A DNA stretch of 64,000 nt, from positions 138,430,422-138,494,421 of the forward strand of contig NC_053499.1 in the NCBI RefSeq assembly GCF_905171775.1, read 5' to 3'. This DNA is from Rana temporaria (taxonomy: Eukaryota; Chordata; Amphibia; Anura; Ranidae). Of this stretch, positions 42,940 through 53,397 are shown piece after piece; within the stretch, counting starts at the first letter, position 1, and each line of letters starts with the position of its first letter. A program made the position numbers and the translations under genes. The notes beneath the pieces were generated by a model, which saw only the letters and a list, made by a program, of their open reading frames with translations, was not told the origin of the DNA and ran no database searches.

Positions 42940-43430
42940 TACTGTATTTATCGGCGCTGCCTCGAAGGGGACAGGAAGGGGGGGAACGAGTGTCGTAAAA
43001 ATTACATACAGTAGAATCTCCTGTTTATTCTGCAGCATCTGTAATAGAAAGTCCCATCTCCTGGGCTGCCATTGGACGACTCCTCTGTCTATAATAGGAG
43101 GCGGGACATGGAATTATAGAGGCTGCTGTGTAAACAGGAGATTCTCCTGTATGTAACCTGTTAGTGCACGTTCCGCGCCCACCAGTCCCCTCCGAAGCTG
43201 CAGATGGGCATTGATCAGGCTGCACTGATGGCAATGGAGAGGCTGCATTCATGGCAATTGAGACGCTGCATTCATGGCAATGGTGAGGCTGCAGATGGGC
43301 AATGATTAGTCTGCATTAATGGGCACTGACCCTTATTTTGCTTCACAGTTCTTTATTTAAAAAAAAAATAAAAATCCTGAAACTTCCTTCCTAAAGTGAA
43401 GGTGCGTGTTATACACCGATAAATACGGTA
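42940..43430. mobile_element. palindromic element, TACTGTATTTATCGG ends, nested in hAT
   Basis: Ends TACTGTATTTATCGGCGCTG and ACACCGATAAATACGGTA. Contains about six copies of a 23-28 bp unit (GAGGCTGCATTCATGGCAAT) between 43190 and 43330. Inner inverted arms AGTAGAATCTCCTGTTTA (43010) and GTAAACAGGAGATTCTCC (43130) bracket AATAGGAGGCGGG. Same family as 38677-39178. Confidence 0.78.
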
Positions 43431-43499
43431 TTTCCAGATAACACGCCCAATCTCATCCTTAGTCCTGAGCGGCGCTCAGGGATTTGTTGGGGCCACAAA

Positions 43500-43501
<2 letters not shown>

Positions 43502-43560
<59 letters not shown>
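43502..43560. repeat. (AT)n microsatellite
   Basis: About 59 bp of AT dinucleotides, second tract within the hAT MITE. Confidence 0.97.
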
Positions 43561-43562
<2 letters not shown>

Positions 43563-43772
43563 AATAACACACCCAACCCCATCTCTTCACCACACTCAGC
43601 AACAAAGGCGAGAGAATTCTTGTTGGGCAGTGTATTAGTGCTTGGACGAACACACTTAGACCGAATTTTAATGGTTCAAAGAATGTCAGGCAAAATGGTC
43701 GGCCCTCACGCATGTTCACTTCATTAAATCTGGCCCTCTTTAAAAAAAAGTTTGGACACCCCTAGTATAGGG

Positions 43773-44690
43773 TATTAATTCAATTTTTCCTTTTTTTAAG
43801 AAATATAAACTTACACTTTAAATGTTACTTTAAAACAAAGAAATACCAAGTAGATATGACCTAATCTTATTTTTTTATAATTTTTTTTGTGATTTTGATG
43901 GTAACTGGAACTCTTCTTTGAAATCAGTAAAATATCACTCCCTTGATATAGATCAATGTGCTGAATTTAATAACTCAGTCAGTATTACCTAATGTATTCA
44001 TGCAGGAATATTAATTCTGTAACTTTTAAAAATTGGAAGAAATAAAAAGTTGTTTTTAGTTTTGTTTTGTTTTTCGGGGTTTTTTGTTGTTGCTTTTTTG
44101 CTGTTGATGTCTGTTAAAAAAATATATATTATAACAGAGCATTAGCTTGACATATACATTCTCCTTGCTTAATTGCCTGCTAAAGAACATTTCTTAAAAG
44201 CAACTTTTAAAATGCAAAAAAAGCCTAACAAGCATTCTAATAGGGTTTTCGAAAGTATTTGTTGACCTTGGTGCACTGAGATATTTAGAGGCTCTGCTGT
44301 TTGTTGGGCTGAGAGCTTTTATTAGGTAATCATTTGAATTAAGATGCTGTTTTTTTTCTGTACCAAATGCAAATCTTTGCTGTCTGTGACCTATGATCAC
44401 ACAACGTTCTCTGGTGGGTCTGCTCTTGAGGCTCTGAGTTATAGAAACATGACAGAGGCAAAGACAATCTTGACCTATATGCTACCACAGTAAATGAACA
44501 ACAGAACATATAAATACAGTTTAATGAGGCATTTAATAAATAACCATGACAAAGCCCTCAAGTCAAATCCATGATAAACATTTCATGAGAATAAGTTAAT
44601 GGATTATAGTTGCAGGAACTTTACAAGAGTGTGGCTATATTAGACATGGTTCCTTTAAGTGGGACTAAAATAAACAGAGTCCTGCTGTCA
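43773..44690. other. unique non-coding sequence
   Basis: AT-rich, no gene or repeat termini. 44185-44345 is repeat-free with moderate complexity, but nothing marks it as coding. Confidence 0.4.
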
Positions 44691-44695
44691 CGGTC

Positions 44696-45300
44696 AGGCT
44701 CAAAGACCATTAGCTATAGCAGTTGAGAGGCTCCCACCGACCAGCAGTATAGGAATACAAGCAGGCCACCCTAACCGATGATGCATGCACACCTGAAGTG
44801 CAGGGTCTAAGCACTAACCGGTATTCACCAGAGGAGAAGAAGGGTTTCGCTTTGTGTTAGTACCAGGTTTGCTTCACCAGGAGGGGTCCAGTAGCAGATA
44901 TAGCAGGTAGGGATAAACCAGAAGAATAGTCAAGGAACAAGCCAAAGGTCAATAACTGATGGTTGCAGGTTGAGATAAAGCAGAAGCATAGTCAAGGAAC
45001 AAGCCAAAGGTCAGTAACGAGTGGTAGTGGCGATAAGGATAGCTGCAGGTATGGAAAGAAGAAAGCTATTGGCTGGAGAGAGCACAATAATCTGACAAAC
45101 AGGAAGTGCAAAGGCATGGCTTAGGAAGTATGTGGGAGGAGCAAGGGGTTGAAGGATAAAGCAAAACAAGACACAAGGCATAGTTGTCTAAGCAACCAGG
45201 CAGCAAACAGCAAAGCTTAGCAAAGCAATCAGGTGTCTCAGTAAGAAGCGCTACTGCTGGGTGCAGCAGTGGTTGTGGGTTCAGATCTTGGTTCTTGACA
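44696..45300. mobile_element. probable solo LTR (TGTCACGGTCAGG...TTGACA)
   Basis: 605-bp block starting TGTCACGGTCAGGCTC and ending GGTTCTTGACA, with TG...CA termini. Flanking 5-mers CCTGC (44691-44695) and CCAGC (45301-45305) match at four of five positions. Internally, GTCAAGGAACAAGCCAAAGG is present twice about 64 bp apart. No gag, pol or second LTR nearby, hence solo. Ty3/gypsy origin is a guess. Confidence 0.6.
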
Positions 45301-45305
45301 CCAGC

Positions 45306-45595
45306 AAGGGGCCCAGTGTGAATGAGGCAAAAGGCTCAGATTGGCTGTTTAGGCAGAGACAGTTAAATAGAACCTCCTATTCACACATGTCTTTGCTGAT
45401 TACAAAAGAAGGTGGGTCCATTTTGAGTTTTTGAGGTTAAAGAGAGTGCTCAGCCAAAACGGTGGAGGTGACGCACCTAGTACAAAAGTTCATATCACTC
45501 AGAGATCTTTTTGAAATGCTTATTGTTTAACTCTTTCAGATCCATGCTATAGCCAAATGACGGCTACATTGTGGACCTACTTTGCCAGGAGGCTG
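45306..45595. other. non-coding, no gene
   Basis: Short unassigned stretch between the LTR-like block and the truncated Tc1-like element. Confidence 0.4.
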
Positions 45596-46145
45596 TCAAG
45601 TCTTGCCACAGATTCTCAATTGGATTTAGGTCTGGACTTTGATTTGGCCATTCTAACACGTGGAAATGCGTTGATCTAAACCATTCCATTGTAGCTCTGG
45701 CTGTATGTTTAGGGTTGTTGTACTACTAGAAGGTGAACCTCTGCTCCTGGTCTCAAGTCTTTTGCAGAATCTAACACGTTTTCTTCTAAGATTGCCTTGT
45801 ATTTGACTCCATCCATCTTCCCATCAACTCTAACCAGCTTCCTTCTCCCTGCTGAAGAAAACCATCCTCACATTATGATGCTGCCACCACCATGTTTTAC
45901 GGGTGGGATGGTGTGTTCAGGGTGATGTGCAGTGTTTGTTTTCCGCCACACATAGCGTTTTTCTTTTAGGACAAAAAGTTATATTTTGGTCTCATCTGAC
46001 CAGAACACCTTCTGCCACATGTTTGATGTGTCTCCTACATGGCTTCCCGCAAACTGCAAATGGGACTTCTTATGGCTTTCTTTCAACAATGGCTTTCTTC
46101 CTTCCACTGTTCCATAAAGGGCAGATTTGTGGAGAGCACGACTAA
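45596..46145 (-). pseudogene. Tc1-like transposase, catalytic part, inactive
   Basis: Minus-strand translation shows MWQKVFWSDETKI (first catalytic Asp in SDETK, near 45985), then KHGGGSIM followed by a stop where family members have Trp, KLVRVDGKMDGVKYKAIL, and a SPDLNPIENLW box (third acid, near 45630). Between them the second Asp of the QQDNDPKH-type motif is destroyed (stops, and TAC at the Asp codon). Frameshifts separate the pieces. It was one gene with 46575-46875 before the MITE inserted. Confidence 0.85.
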
Positions 46146-46571
46146 GGCCCCGTACACACGACCGGATCTGTCCGCTGTCAGCAGACAAGTTCGGTCGTGT
46201 GTACGGCCTATCGGACAGTTTTCCGGCGGACATTTGTCCAGCCGACCGTTTTCCAGTGGACAAAAATTTCTTAGCATGCTAAGAAACCTGTCCACTGGAA
46301 ACCTGTCCGTCGGACATGTCCGGTCGTCTGTACAGACTCACCGGACATGTCCGAACGACCGCCATCCCTCGCATGTGTCAAAGTGATTCCACGCATGCGT
46401 GGAAGTATTAACCTTCCAGGGCCGCGCACGTCGCTGCGTAATCGTCGCGGCGACGGCGCGGCCACATCACCGCGTATCCTGTCCACGGGGATTTTGGTTT
46501 GATGGTGTGTACAACCATCAGACAACCAGCAGACCGTTTTCATCGGACAGTCCGTCCGTTTGTACGAGGCC
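46146..46571. mobile_element. palindromic MITE, CGTACACACGACC family (TGTCCG stem), TAA duplication
   Basis: Ends GGCCCCGTACACACGACC and GTCCGTTTGTACGAGGCC; TAA at 46143-46145 and 46572-46574. The host is a transposase gene with known reading (ACGACTAATAGTTG when excised), so this site proves the 3-bp target. Stem words are CGGACA/TGTCCG; core GCATGCGTGGAAG and a CGTCGCGGCGACG hairpin. Confidence 0.92.
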
Positions 46572-46574
46572 TAA

Positions 46575-46875
46575 TAGTTGTCCGGTGGATAGATTCTCCC
46601 ACCTGAGCTGTGGGTCTCTGCAGCTCCTCCAGAATTACCATGGGCCTCTTGGCTGCTTCTCCGATGAATGCTCTCCTTGCCTGGCCTGTCAGTTTAGGTG
46701 GACGGCCATTTCTTGGTAGGTTTGCAGTTGTGCCATACTCTTTCCATTTTCGGATGATGGATTGAACAGTGCTCCATAAGATGTTCAAAGCTTGAAATAT
46801 TGTTTTATCTAACCCTGCTTTACACTTCTCCACAACTTTATCCCTGACCTGTCCAGTGTATTCCTTGACCTTTAT
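46575..46875 (-). pseudogene. Tc1-like transposase, DNA-binding part
   Basis: Minus-strand reading VRDKVVEKCKAGL, QALNI, STVQSIIRKWKEYG, NLPRNGRPPKLT, RRAFIGEAAKRPMV and EELQRPTAQVGESIHRTT is the paired-type helix-turn-helix pair with the GRPR-like hook (here GRPPK) of Tc1 transposases. The frame opens with ATA at 46873-46875 where relatives start with ATG, so the start codon appears lost. It ends at the MITE insertion. Confidence 0.88.
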
Positions 46876-46980
46876 GATGCTGTTTGTTCATTAAGAGTCT
46901 CCAACAAACCTAGGATGGCTTCACAGAACAGCTGTATTCATACTCAGATTAAATAACACACAGGTGGACTCTACTAATTG

Positions 46981-47865
46981 GAAAACAGAAATAAATAGTT
47001 GCGCTAAGTGATACCAAAAAAGTAAATATGTGATAACTAACATTAATACCAATGAGTGAAAAAATGTATAAAACAACTCGACAGCAGATAATATATATCA
47101 CAAGATATCTGCCGGTGAAAAAAATATCAACAATAGTGCCATTAAACATCCAAGTGAAAAAAATGAACAATATGTGATATAAAGTGTCCTAGGACCAGGC
47201 GACCAATGGATACAAAAAATCACATTGCATCCACATGCACGGAGTAATAAAAATCAATGCAATAAAAAAGTCCAATAAAAGGGAGGAAAGACCAAAAAAC
47301 GTCAAGTATACACTGATAGATGTGTCTGCAGATAAGATGTAAGATTGTCATTCAACACCACAGTGATGAAAGGTTCTCCAGTGCCACACAAAATAGTGAA
47401 GGGTGGACCTTTACCAGAATTGTAGGACCTCAGAGTGTAAGGTCTAAACTCGCCTTTGCAGATATAAACCTCTGCAGGGGTTATGGTAGATCCTCCAGCC
47501 TCCAGGCTCCTCGGTATCTCCACAAGCAATCTTCCTCTGAGACCAATAGTGGAATGATGGTGATTAATCCACCGAATGCCAGTCCATGGATCATGGGAAA
47601 TATAAGAAAATAGGCCACATGTGCATTATCTCCTTACAAAAATGGTGGTTTATTCCAAAGCTGATAAACGTTACAGCAATTAAAAAAACGAGCAGGTTCA
47701 AAAAACAAGCAAGTTACAAGATAAAAACAAAGCCGGCATAAAGATAAAAACAAAGTATTGCGAAACGCCCGTGCTTCCGGGGTCATGTGGGAGCGTGATG
47801 ACGTCACTGCGTAGCTCCGCCCTGACCAGTTTCGACACACCTGTCGTTTTCAAAGGGCACCTTTA
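46981..47865 (-). mobile_element. retroelement-like insert beginning with a hammerhead-like motif
   Basis: It splits the Tc1 element between ACTCTACTAATTG and ACTTCTGAAGGCAATTG. On the minus strand it starts with the motif at 47820-47857, continues through CACGGGCGTTTCGCAATAC and GGAATAAACCACCATTTTTG (poly(A)-signal-like) and ends AGCGCAACTATTTATTTCTG. No open frame with reverse-transcriptase motifs, so non-autonomous. Relation to Penelope-like or retrozyme-like elements is inferred from the motif. Confidence 0.55.
47820..47857 (-). ncRNA. hammerhead-ribozyme-like motif (two core changes)
   Basis: Minus strand: stem I CCCT, TTGAAAA in place of CTGANGA, one extra C, stem II GACA-GGTG-TGTC (perfect), GAAAC, short stem III (ACT with GGT), C, then stem I partner AGGG (perfect). 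Architecture is kept while two core positions (C3 and G8) are changed, so cleavage is unlikely. Confidence 0.45.
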
Positions 47866-48120
47866 ACTTCTGAAGGCAATTGATTCCCCTAGATTTTAGG
47901 TAGGTGTATCAGAGAATACAAATGCATACCACACTTTTCAAATTATTTTTGCAAAAAATGTTGAAAACCATTTATAATTTTCCGTCCTCTTCACAATTAT
48001 GTGCCACGTTGTGTTGGTTTATCACATGAAATCCCAATAAAATACATTTACGTTTTTGGTTGTAACATGACAAAATGTGGAACATTTCAAGGGGTATGAA
48101 TACTTTTTCAAGGCACTGTA

Positions 48121-49066
48121 TGAAGGTTTAATAATAGTTTACTTATCGGTGTATTTATATTACCCATCTAAACAATTGATAGCATGCAAAGCCAGCTCAC
48201 TGCCGACTTTCAGTTCTAGTTCTTAGTTTCCTGGGAACACAATATAATTCCAGGGTTGCTGTACAATAAGAAAATATTATCTTGTTGCTTGAATACATTT
48301 TTATAGTCAAAACGTAAAGCCAACAAAAAAAGTAATATAAAATGTATTTACACTTGTATCAGACTGCCCCCAGCCTCTTCTCCCTATCTCTTAAGCTGAT
48401 GGTACGCTATAAGATTTTCGAATGAACGTTCATACACATATTCCTACATGAGAAAATTCTTAGCACTTTTGATCATTTGACAAATGTTGTACTTCAAAGT
48501 ATTGTTTTCTTTCAATATTTGATTTTGTAATTAATGTCATTTTTAGAACAAAAAACACATACAGTACACTGTTAGAAATGTGTTCATTAGAGAAAAAATG
48601 CTCCCTTTCCTCCTTCAAATTTTCACAACATGGTGGTCAAAAACAAACATTAATTTGTCCCACTAATGATTAGAAAATGGAGAAAAAAAAAAACATTCTT
48701 TATACAAAATGTTATTAGTGTATTGGCCAGCTTTACTCAAGAACGAAAAAATGTGTTTAATCTAATTTCAGAAAGATTTGTTATGTTTCTAATTGTGTTA
48801 CAATGATCGTTTTGGAATTCATTTATTTTAGTTTTGTTTTAGTTTAATTGTGTTTTGTTTATTCATTTTCTAACGTATTCCAAATTTTCAGAACTATTCA
48901 AATTCAGATCAGTCGAAAAATTATTTAGAGGGTGGCTACATTCCTACATAAAAAAGACCATGGAGAACAAACGTAGCCATTCTTCAACAGAAAGTAAGAT
49001 CACAACAGCAAAAACAACAGGATTTGGAGTAGGCAGAGAGCAAAACAAGGGATTTTTTTTTTAACT
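48121..49066. other. unique non-coding sequence
   Basis: AT-rich, no gene. TTTTCGAATGAACGTTCATA near 48415-48435 is a local palindrome of unknown origin. Confidence 0.4.
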
Positions 49067-49070
49067 TTAA

Positions 49071-49131
49071 ATTGGTTGTAAACTTCAATCACTGACTTGT
49101 ACCTATAGGTAAGCCTATAATAAGGCTTACC
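49071..49131. mobile_element. TTAA-type MITE fragment cut by a Tc1-like end
   Basis: Follows TTAA (49067-49070): ATTGGTTGTAAACTTC, then the family hairpin CCTATAGGTAAGCC and GGCTTACC, ending where a Tc1-like terminus starts in TA. Confidence 0.65.
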
Positions 49132-49133
49132 TA

Positions 49134-49360
49134 CAGTGCTTTGAAAAAGTATTCATACCCCTTGAACTTTTCTATATTTTTTCATGTTACAATCAAAAAT
49201 GTAAATGTACAGTGCTTTGAAAAAGTATTCATACCCCTTGAACTTTTCTATATTTTTTCATGTTACAATCAAAAATGTAAATGTATTTTATTGGGATTTT
49301 ATGTGATAGACCAACACAAAGTGGCACATAAGTGTGAAGTGAAAGGAAAATGATAAATGA
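49134..49360 (-). mobile_element. Tc1-like terminal region with a 76-bp tandem duplication
   Basis: CAGTGCTTTGAAAAAGTATT starts at 49134 after TA and again at 49210. The 76 bp between are identical in wording to the next 76. The second copy continues ATTTTATTGGGATTTTATG and TGGCACATAAGTGTGAAG, as in the intact end at 63118, then stops near 49360. No transposase remains. Confidence 0.85.
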
Positions 49361-49384
49361 TTTAGTTAGTTAGTTAGTAAATAA

Positions 49385-50086
49385 GGGCCTGATCCACAAA
49401 GAGCGGCTGTAACTTAAATTTTCCTATTTAAGTTACACCGCCGCAAAATCTCTACCTAAGTGCCCGATCCACAAAGCACTTATCTAGAAATTTTGAGCGG
49501 TGTAACTTAAATCCGTCCGGCGCAAGGCGTTCCTAATCTAATGGGGCGAGTCTCATTTAAATTAGGCGCGCTCCCGCGCCGGACGTACTGCGCATGCTCC
49601 CGACGCGATTTTCCCGACGTGCATTGCGCGAAATTACGTTACGCCGAGTTTTGTGAATCGCGCCGGGTAAAAAAAGTTGCGTCGGGAAAAAAAAGAGATG
49701 CATCGGGAAAAAAAAAATAAAAAATGACAGCGTCGCGGGAAAGAAGGGTCTACTTTTGCATGGTGTACTAACTTTACACTTTGTAAAAGCAGCACTAATT
49801 TTGCGACGGCAAACTAATACTTACGGAGAAAAAACGAAGCTTAAAAGCTTCGTGAATCTCTGTAAGTGCTAATTTGCATACCCGACGCTGGATTTCGACG
49901 AGAAATGCCCCCAGCGGCGGCTGCGGTACTGCATCCTAAGATCCGACAGTGTAAGTCCCTTACACATGTCGGATCTTCTGCCTATCTATGAGAAACTGAT
50001 TCTGTGGATCAGTTCCATAGATAGAAACAGGGATACGACGGCGTATCAGTAGATACGCCGGTGTATCCCTTTTGTGGATCAGCCCC
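49385..50086. mobile_element. palindromic MITE, GGGCCTGATCCACAAAG family
   Basis: Left GGGCCTGATCCACAAAGAG, right CTTTTGTGGATCAGCCCC, flanked by TAA and TTA. Inner words GATACGACGGCGTATC near the right end and CTGATCCACAAAGCACTTAT near the left indicate layered palindromes. Same family as 36157-36798. Confidence 0.78.
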
Positions 50087-50429
50087 TTAGTTTCCATTAT
50101 TTCCTATGAGAGATTTCGATTACAAGCATCCTTCTGGAACAAATTATGCTCATAATCCTAGGTATTACTGTATGAGATTTTTGTGATTGAATTAAAGTGG
50201 AAGTAATCATTCCTGTTATTTACAACCAAGGAAGCATTTTGCTTGTTGCTGCACGTGCGTTTAGTTAATGACACTGATGTATTGATAGTTTGGTTGACAG
50301 CAAACTTGGGTGAGATTTCAAATCCAAGTCAGATCATCAACTTAACTGATCCGAGTTGGGACATGCTCAGAGGCAATGTTACCAATGCAAAATTTATTGA
50401 GAAAAAAACGGGTCTAATAGCGATTTTAA

Positions 50430-51190
50430 GTGGAACCCCACGCAAAAAAAAAGGTGTGGAGTCCCTTGAAATACTGTATATACCAGACCCTTATCCGAGC
50501 ATGCAGCCTGGCAGGCTAGGAAAGGGGGGGGGTGGCGAGTGCCTGAACCATACTGGGGCACATCCCTTCAACATGAGGGTGGCTTTGGGGCACCCCCTAT
50601 GCACCTTGTCCCCATGTTGATGGAAACAAGGGTCTCTTCCTCATAACCATGGGCTGTGGGGTCTGCAGGAAGGGGGTTTATCGGAAACTGGCAACTCCCA
50701 TTAAGAAAGGGGCCCCCAGATCCTGGCCCCCTCTATGTGAATGATTATGGGTTACTCCGTACACATTCATAAAATAAAAAAAATAAAAACTGTGTAGTGT
50801 AATATAAACATGAGTCCTTTTTTTTAATTACTAATGTACTCCGTGGTAGCTTCAACTTCAATCACAATGTCTTCCTCCACCGCCATTGCTGACCTGCTAA
50901 AAAAAAACGCTCCTCCTCGGATGCTGGCTCCCCGCATTTGTGTCAGTTCCGTTGTCTAACAGTTCTAATATAGCTATGGGCTGTGACCATGTGGTGACAT
51001 AACCTTGGAGACCCCGCCCCTTGTGACATCATGAACCTGGGCTACCACGGAGGGGGGGACTCACTCACCCCCCCCTTTTCCTGGCCTGCCAGGCTGCTTG
51101 CTCAGATAAGGGTATGGTATGGATTTTGGGGGGACTTTTTTGGCATGGAATTCCCCCTCAATATTCATACCTGGCCCAACCGGCCCCACA
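50430..51190. repeat. large palindrome, GGGTATGGTATGGA/ACCAGACCCTTATCC arms
   Basis: CAGACCCTTATCCGAGCATG and GCAGCCTGGCAGGCTAGGAA (about 50485-50522) are mirrored by TTCCTGGCCTGCCAGGCTGC and TTGCTCAGATAAGGGTATG (about 51076-51116). The centre holds GGGTTTATCGGAAACTGGCA and poly-A tracts. Related fragments occur near 6600 and 11810-11870. A 125-codon frame at 50243-50620 lies across the arm and is rejected. Confidence 0.65.
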
Positions 51191-51321
51191 CTGTTTCTTT
51201 AAATAAAACTGACATCATGTTTCATCCATTCCAGAGCCAAAGGAATTGTTTTGATTAGTCAAAGGATATGTCGCACTCATCTCAAAGTTACTGTAGATAA
51301 AAATCAGATCCTGTTCATTAA

Positions 51322-51801
51322 AGTGATACAGCTTTGTTTAAAAAACAAAAACAAAAAAAGCATGTCATACTTACCTCCACTCTGCAATTCGTTTTGCACA
51401 GAGTGGCCCTGATCCTCCTCTTGTGGGGGCCCTCGGCGCCTCCTCCTCATATTAGAAAACCACCTAGGATAAGCCCTCTCTTAAGGGGGTCACCTTGTGG
51501 GCGCGCTCCTGAGTCATAGACCCATTAATGCCAAGTGTATGACTCTGCCCCGCCCCCCCCCGGCGCCTGCGTCATTAGATTTGATTGACAGCAGCGGGAG
51601 CCAATGGCTACGCTGCTATCAATCTATCCAATCAAAGCCGGCACTCTATGGAGAGAAGGACGGCGGGGACGCGCCCACGGAAATGTGGGGCTCAGGTAAG
51701 TAAAGCGGGGGGGCTGGGTGGGGCTGGACACTGCAAGATGTTTTTTCTCCTTAATGCATAGGATGCATTAAGGTGAAAAAGCACAAAGGTTTACAACCCC
51801 T
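51322..51801. mobile_element. TTAA-flanked MITE (GGTTTACAACCCCT end)
   Basis: TTAA at 51318-51321 and 51802-51805. The right end reads AGGTTTACAACCCCT preceded by CTTAATGCATAGGATGCATT, a common amphibian repeat end also found at 56575-56685. The left end AGTGATACAGCTTTG is a poorer match. Confidence 0.62.
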
Positions 51802-51805
51802 TTAA

Positions 51806-52555
51806 AGTCGCATGGAAGTCAGATCCAAAATTCGCAGGGCAAATCGGATCCGAAGCCGTGCGACTTTCGTGTTGGATCATTATGAACATGACCTCAATCA
51901 GTGGCTAACACATCCTGTTGAATGCAGAAGCAAGCAGAATTTCCAAAGCAAATAGTGACGCAGCGAATCAGTAATTACCCTAAGCCTTTTAAAAAATATA
52001 TTGTATTTGTTTCCCTTTTACAAAGCCTGCCCTTGCAAGACAAAGACTAACACCTTAGAGAACCATTGAACTAAAAACATTTACATGATCATTTATACCC
52101 ACTTTAAACATGCATTGCACTTGAATGTAATTTGTTCCCTAGAAACCTCTATTTATTGCGTTATCATCCAAAATTACAAATAATGAGCAATATATTAAAC
52201 ATTCTGGTTGAATAGAGCCCACGACCCGCAGTGGAATTCATTTCCATAATAGAGCAGACAAAAGTGTTTTAGAGTCAGAACCTTTTATTACTTCTGCAGT
52301 TGTTCAGGTTTTTTTTCTTTAATGTTATCGCATGGTTATTAAGAATGTCTTTAAAAGGAAGTTATTGTGTCTTAAAGACTGCAGGTCTTGTAAGGTGGAT
52401 ATTGGCAATTAAACACCAATTATTATATGGTGAAATGATTATTTTCTTGCAAATTCTCTATTTTTAAAGTGGGAATATTATTTAAGGATATCTGTAAAAA
52501 TAAGTACAGGCAGTAGCGATTGATGATTTCCTTTTAAAATAGAACTCCAAACAAA
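51806..52555. other. unique non-coding sequence
   Basis: AT-rich without gene or repeat termini. Part of 52230-52480 has the look of conserved enhancer DNA but with few diagnostic motifs. Confidence 0.35.
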
Positions 52556-52622
52556 AATTTGTAGCACCCTACTAGTTTAGAGTAGGCTGCTATGTAAATT
52601 TAGTTTGACTCCTCTGTAAGCA

Positions 52623-53285
52623 GTAGACATGTGCACACTGAAATATTTTGTTTCAGAATTTCGTTTTCAACTGAAAAATTTATTAATTTAGTTACTCCCG
52701 AAATTCGTTTTTATTTTTTTTGTTTTGTTAAAAAATGCATTCGCCTGAAAATCCGAATTAATGAGGTTTGAATCTGTCATTGAAGTCTTATGGTGTCTGT
52801 CGAATGTTCTAAGAAGATTAGACGGAGCAGCTAAACTGTACGACGCTGCGATCATACATTTCCAGTCAAATGTTCCGCCTACAAGCTATAGAAGAATTCT
52901 AATGTTGTATGACTAGTAATAATTATATTTATAAATTATTATTACTAGTCAACCAACATTCAAATTCTTCTATAGCCTATGGGCGGAGCATTTGACCGGA
53001 AATGTACGATTGCGGCGTCGTACAGTTTAGCTGCTTGTCGGATCTTCTTAGAACTTTCAACAGACACCATAAGCCTTCAATGACAGATCCGACTTTTGTG
53101 TGTTTTTCACTGCTTCGTCGAATCTTTCGTCGTTCATGTCTACCCCAACACTGTCTCTATAATGTTGAATCGTTTCTCTCTATGTAGAATAATCTTGGAC
53201 TAATAGAGTTAAGGTTAGGCACATTCGACCGCAGATTCGATAGACACAGATTGCTATTGTCAGCATCATGTCAAATCTTCTATCT
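52623..53285. mobile_element. palindromic element, GACATGTGCACACTGAAA family, right-truncated copy A
   Basis: Starts TAGACATGTGCACACTGAAA. Around 52925-52955 it has a central palindrome (ATGACTAGTAATAATT/AATTATTATTACTAGTC) with long arms CATACATTTCCAGTCAAATG and CATTTGACCGGAAATGTACG. Then come GTCTCTATAATGTTGAATCG and GTTAAGGTTAGGCACATTCG. It lacks the TGCACATGTCTAATA end seen at 27.2 kb. Confidence 0.7.
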
Positions 53286-53298
53286 ATATCGAGCTTTA

Positions 53299-53330
53299 CA
53301 GCCAGACACAAAATGCTTTGTGTCTGGCTG
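53299..53330. repeat. perfect 14-bp hairpin
   Basis: CAGCCAGACACAAA and TTTGTGTCTGGCTG flank ATGC. It lies in the right part of the LTR-like element. Confidence 0.85.
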
Positions 53331-53397
53331 TGTGTACTAGAAAGGGGGAAAAAAGACCACATTTTCCAGTGGTTCTTTAGGGGGTGTGCTACAAATT

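Larger units (their letters stand above)
42782..43764. mobile_element. hAT MITE with perfect 8-bp target duplication, carrying nested repeats
   Basis: Left CAGGTATGTCCAAAGTCCC, right AAAGTTTGGACACCCCTA. GTATAGGG lies immediately outside both ends (42774-42781 and 43765-43772). Inside are two (AT)n tracts and a palindromic element at 42940-43430. GGGCCACAAAAGATATAT occurs on both sides of the insertion. No transposase frame. Confidence 0.88.
45596..48118 (-). mobile_element. Tc1-like DNA transposon, 3' truncated and twice interrupted
   Basis: The right end, CAGTGCCTTGAAAAAGTATT on the minus strand, abuts TA (48119-48120). The transposase lies on the minus strand: helix-turn-helix half at 46575-46875 and catalytic half at 45596-46145. 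It is split by a CGTACACAC MITE (46146-46571) and a retroelement-like insert (46981-47865). The expected left terminal repeat, seen intact at 63118, is missing. Removing both inserts gives a nearly continuous element. Confidence 0.88.
52560..53393. mobile_element. LTR-like element TGTAGCACCC...GGGTGTGCTACA with AATT duplication, interrupted
   Basis: TG...CA termini with inverted ends TGTAGCACCC and GGGTGTGCTACA, AATT on both sides (52556-52559 and 53394-53397). The start matches 34168. Most of its length is an inserted GACATGTGCACACTGAAA element (from about 52623). Solo LTR is my preferred reading; a TIR transposon with a 4-bp target is an alternative. Confidence 0.5.

Noticed and set aside
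50243..50620. 125-codon frame
   Set aside because: Runs into an arm of the large palindrome at 50430-51190; no domain recognised.
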